DNA of 64,000 nucleotides. Source: Candidatus Competibacteraceae bacterium (GTDB taxonomy: Bacteria > Pseudomonadota > Gammaproteobacteria > Competibacterales > Competibacteraceae). Shown here one piece after another: positions 62,892 through 64,000 of this stretch. Location of the stretch: the NCBI GenBank assembly GCA_016712625.1, contig JADJQQ010000004.1, forward strand, positions 372,001-436,000, given 5' to 3'. The position numbers were made by a program, and so were the translations under genes. How positions within the stretch are numbered: position 1 is the stretch's first letter; each line of letters opens with the position of its first letter. Under the pieces are notes generated by a model, which saw nothing but the letters and a program-made list of their open reading frames with translations, did not search any database and had not been told where the DNA came from.

Positions 62892-64000
62892 TTAGGGCTG
62901 ATAGTTCCCCTCCAGCAATTTGGCGTGCGCCGCCGCCAGCCGGGCGATCGGCACGCGCGGCGAGGAGCAGGACACGTAGGTCAGATTGGCATAGTGGCAG
63001 AACCGCATTGAGCGCGGATGACCGCCCTGCTCGCCGCAGATACCGACCTTAAGGGCATTGCGGGTCTTGCGGCCGTTAGTGACCGCAAATGACATTAACT
63101 GTCCGACGCCGGCCGTGTCCAGCGCCTCGAACGGGTTGTCCTTGAGGATGCCCGCTGAATTGTAGAACGGCAGGAACTTATTCTCGGCATCCTCGCGAGA
63201 GAACGAGAAGGTCGCCTGCGTCAAGTCATTGGTGCCGAAGGAGAAGAATTCGGCCACTCCGGCGATCTCTTCGGCGCGCAGACAGGCTCGCACCACTTCC
63301 ATCATGGTGCCAAACTCAAAATGCACCTTGACGGCGTACTTGGCCTCGACCTCGGGCAGCACCTCATCCACCAGCGCTTTCACCCGCTTGAGTTCTTCCA
63401 CGGTGCAGACCTGCGGCACCATGATTTCGGGATGGACGTTGACCTTCTCCTGAATGCACTCGGCCGCCGCTTCCAGGATGGCGCGAATCTGCATTTTGTA
63501 GATTTCGGGGTAGGTCAAGCCGAGACGGACACCGCGATGGCCCAGCATCGGGTTGATTTCGTGCAGGGCGCGCGCCTTCTGCAAGATCTCTTCCTTCTTG
63601 GCCAGCACGTCGGCGACCAGATGACTGTCGTTCAGGATGCCCAGCTGCTCGACGGCCTTGGGATTGGCCTGCGCCAGAATCTGGCTGATCGCCTCCAAGC
63701 CCTGCGCGGTCTGTCGCAGATGACGCAGGTGCTCAATATCGTCAATCAGCGTCTGCTCGGAGGGCAGGAACTCGTGAATCGGCGGATCAAGCAGGCGCAC
63801 CGTGACGGGGCGTGGGGCCATGGCCCGGAAAATTTCCTTGAAATCACTGCGCTGCATCGGCAACAGCTTGGCCAACGCCGCTTCGCGGTCTTCGGTGGTC
63901 TCGGCCAGGATCATCTCCAGCACGGTCGGCAAGCGTTCCTTGGCGTTAAACATCCGCTCGGTGCGGCACAGGCCAATGCCCATCGCCCCGTAGTTGGAAG
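62892..64000 (-). CDS. ppdK: Pyruvate, phosphate dikinase, C-terminal part (5' end outside window)
   Basis: PpdK interconverts pyruvate, ATP and phosphate with PEP, AMP and pyrophosphate. The visible part is the C-terminal PEP/pyruvate-binding barrel, 368 codons out of nearly 900. Motifs: GIGLCRTERMFN at the right edge, MAPRPVTVRLLDPPIHEFLP, NPMLGHRGVRLGLTYPEIY, FEFGTMMEVVRACLRAEEIA, FFSFGTNDLTQATFSFSREDAE, and ICGEQGGHPRSM with the catalytic Cys. PEP synthase PpsA is ruled out by the DPPIHEFLP and FGTNDLTQ forms. The gene runs past 64000. A double hairpin follows its stop. Confidence 0.95.
   Translation of the reverse strand, partial: SNYGAMGIGLCRTERMFNAKERLPTVLEMILAETTEDREAALAKLLPMQRSDFKEIFRAMAPRPVTVRLLDPPIHEFLPSEQTLIDDIEHLRHLRQTAQGLEAISQILAQANPKAVEQLGILNDSHLVADVLAKKEEILQKARALHEINPMLGHRGVRLGLTYPEIYKMQIRAILEAAAECIQEKVNVHPEIMVPQVCTVEELKRVKALVDEVLPEVEAKYAVKVHFEFGTMMEVVRACLRAEEIAGVAEFFSFGTNDLTQATFSFSREDAENKFLPFYNSAGILKDNPFEALDTAGVGQLMSFAVTNGRKTRNALKVGICGEQGGHPRSMRFCHYANLTYVSCSSPRVPIARLAAAHAKLLEGNYQP

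Noticed and set aside
1..64000. CRISPR arrays, tRNA genes, insertion sequences, prophage genes
   Set aside because: No regularly spaced repeats, no tRNA-like cloverleaf with CCA, no transposase or integrase motifs and no terminal repeats were seen in the gaps or coding frames.

Overview
The window is 64 kb of dense, GC-rich chromosome from a gammaproteobacterium. The evidence is gene content and order: a complete dcw cell-wall/division cluster, ZapD, LpxC, LptABC, an rnfABCDGE operon in the RnfD-before-RnfG order, and an rpoN-hpf-ptsN-hprK-rapZ-ptsO cluster. Nothing seen fixes the genus. A GlgM-type glycogen synthase and a pyruvate phosphate dikinase would fit a glycogen-storing lineage, but that is weak inference.

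Layout. (1) 1-3233, plus strand: the end of pilC, then pilD, coaE and zapD. (2) 3146-26001, minus strand, transcribed right to left: mraZ-rsmH-ftsL-ftsI-murE-murF-mraY-murD-ftsW-murG-murC-ddl-ftsQ-ftsA-ftsZ-lpxC-secA-argJ-mutT. This covers peptidoglycan precursor synthesis, the divisome, the first committed step of lipid A, and protein export. murB and secM are absent from their usual places. A sigma70-type promoter and a three-box MraZ operator precede mraZ. (3) 26290-31716: the RNase P RNA and rsmI on the minus strand, then yraN and metH on the plus strand. (4) 31754-42709, the most accessory-looking part: a NodB-type deacetylase, an XRE regulator with an AT-rich, palindrome-bearing upstream region, a large transglutaminase/DUF2126 protein facing away from a circularly permuted ATP-grasp plus alpha-E pair, a flavodoxin-fold oxidoreductase, a GlgM-like glycosyltransferase and a DUF2189 membrane protein. 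(5) 42732-49762: a DUF1841 gene and nth, then a plus-strand DUF2934 gene with three 66-residue repeats, then the rnfABCDGE electron-transport operon. (6) 50045-51700: argF and a Nudix hydrolase. (7) 51810-61617, minus strand: kdsD-kdsC-lptC-lptA-lptB-rpoN-hpf-ptsN-hprK-rapZ-ptsO-ptsI, joining LPS core and transport genes to sigma54 and a regulatory PTS with no sugar permease in view. (8) 61861-64000, minus strand: a YpfJ-type zinc metallopeptidase and the C-terminal part of pyruvate phosphate dikinase, running off the right edge.

Three genes (lpxC, murG, rnfC) have reading frames that break at short base runs and become normal when one base is added or removed. Sequencing or assembly indels are the simplest explanation. 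The candidates for new biology are the transglutaminase/ATP-grasp/alpha-E locus, the triple-repeat DUF2934 protein that separates rnfE from nth, and a 23-residue tandem repeat in the cytoplasmic tail of FtsI.
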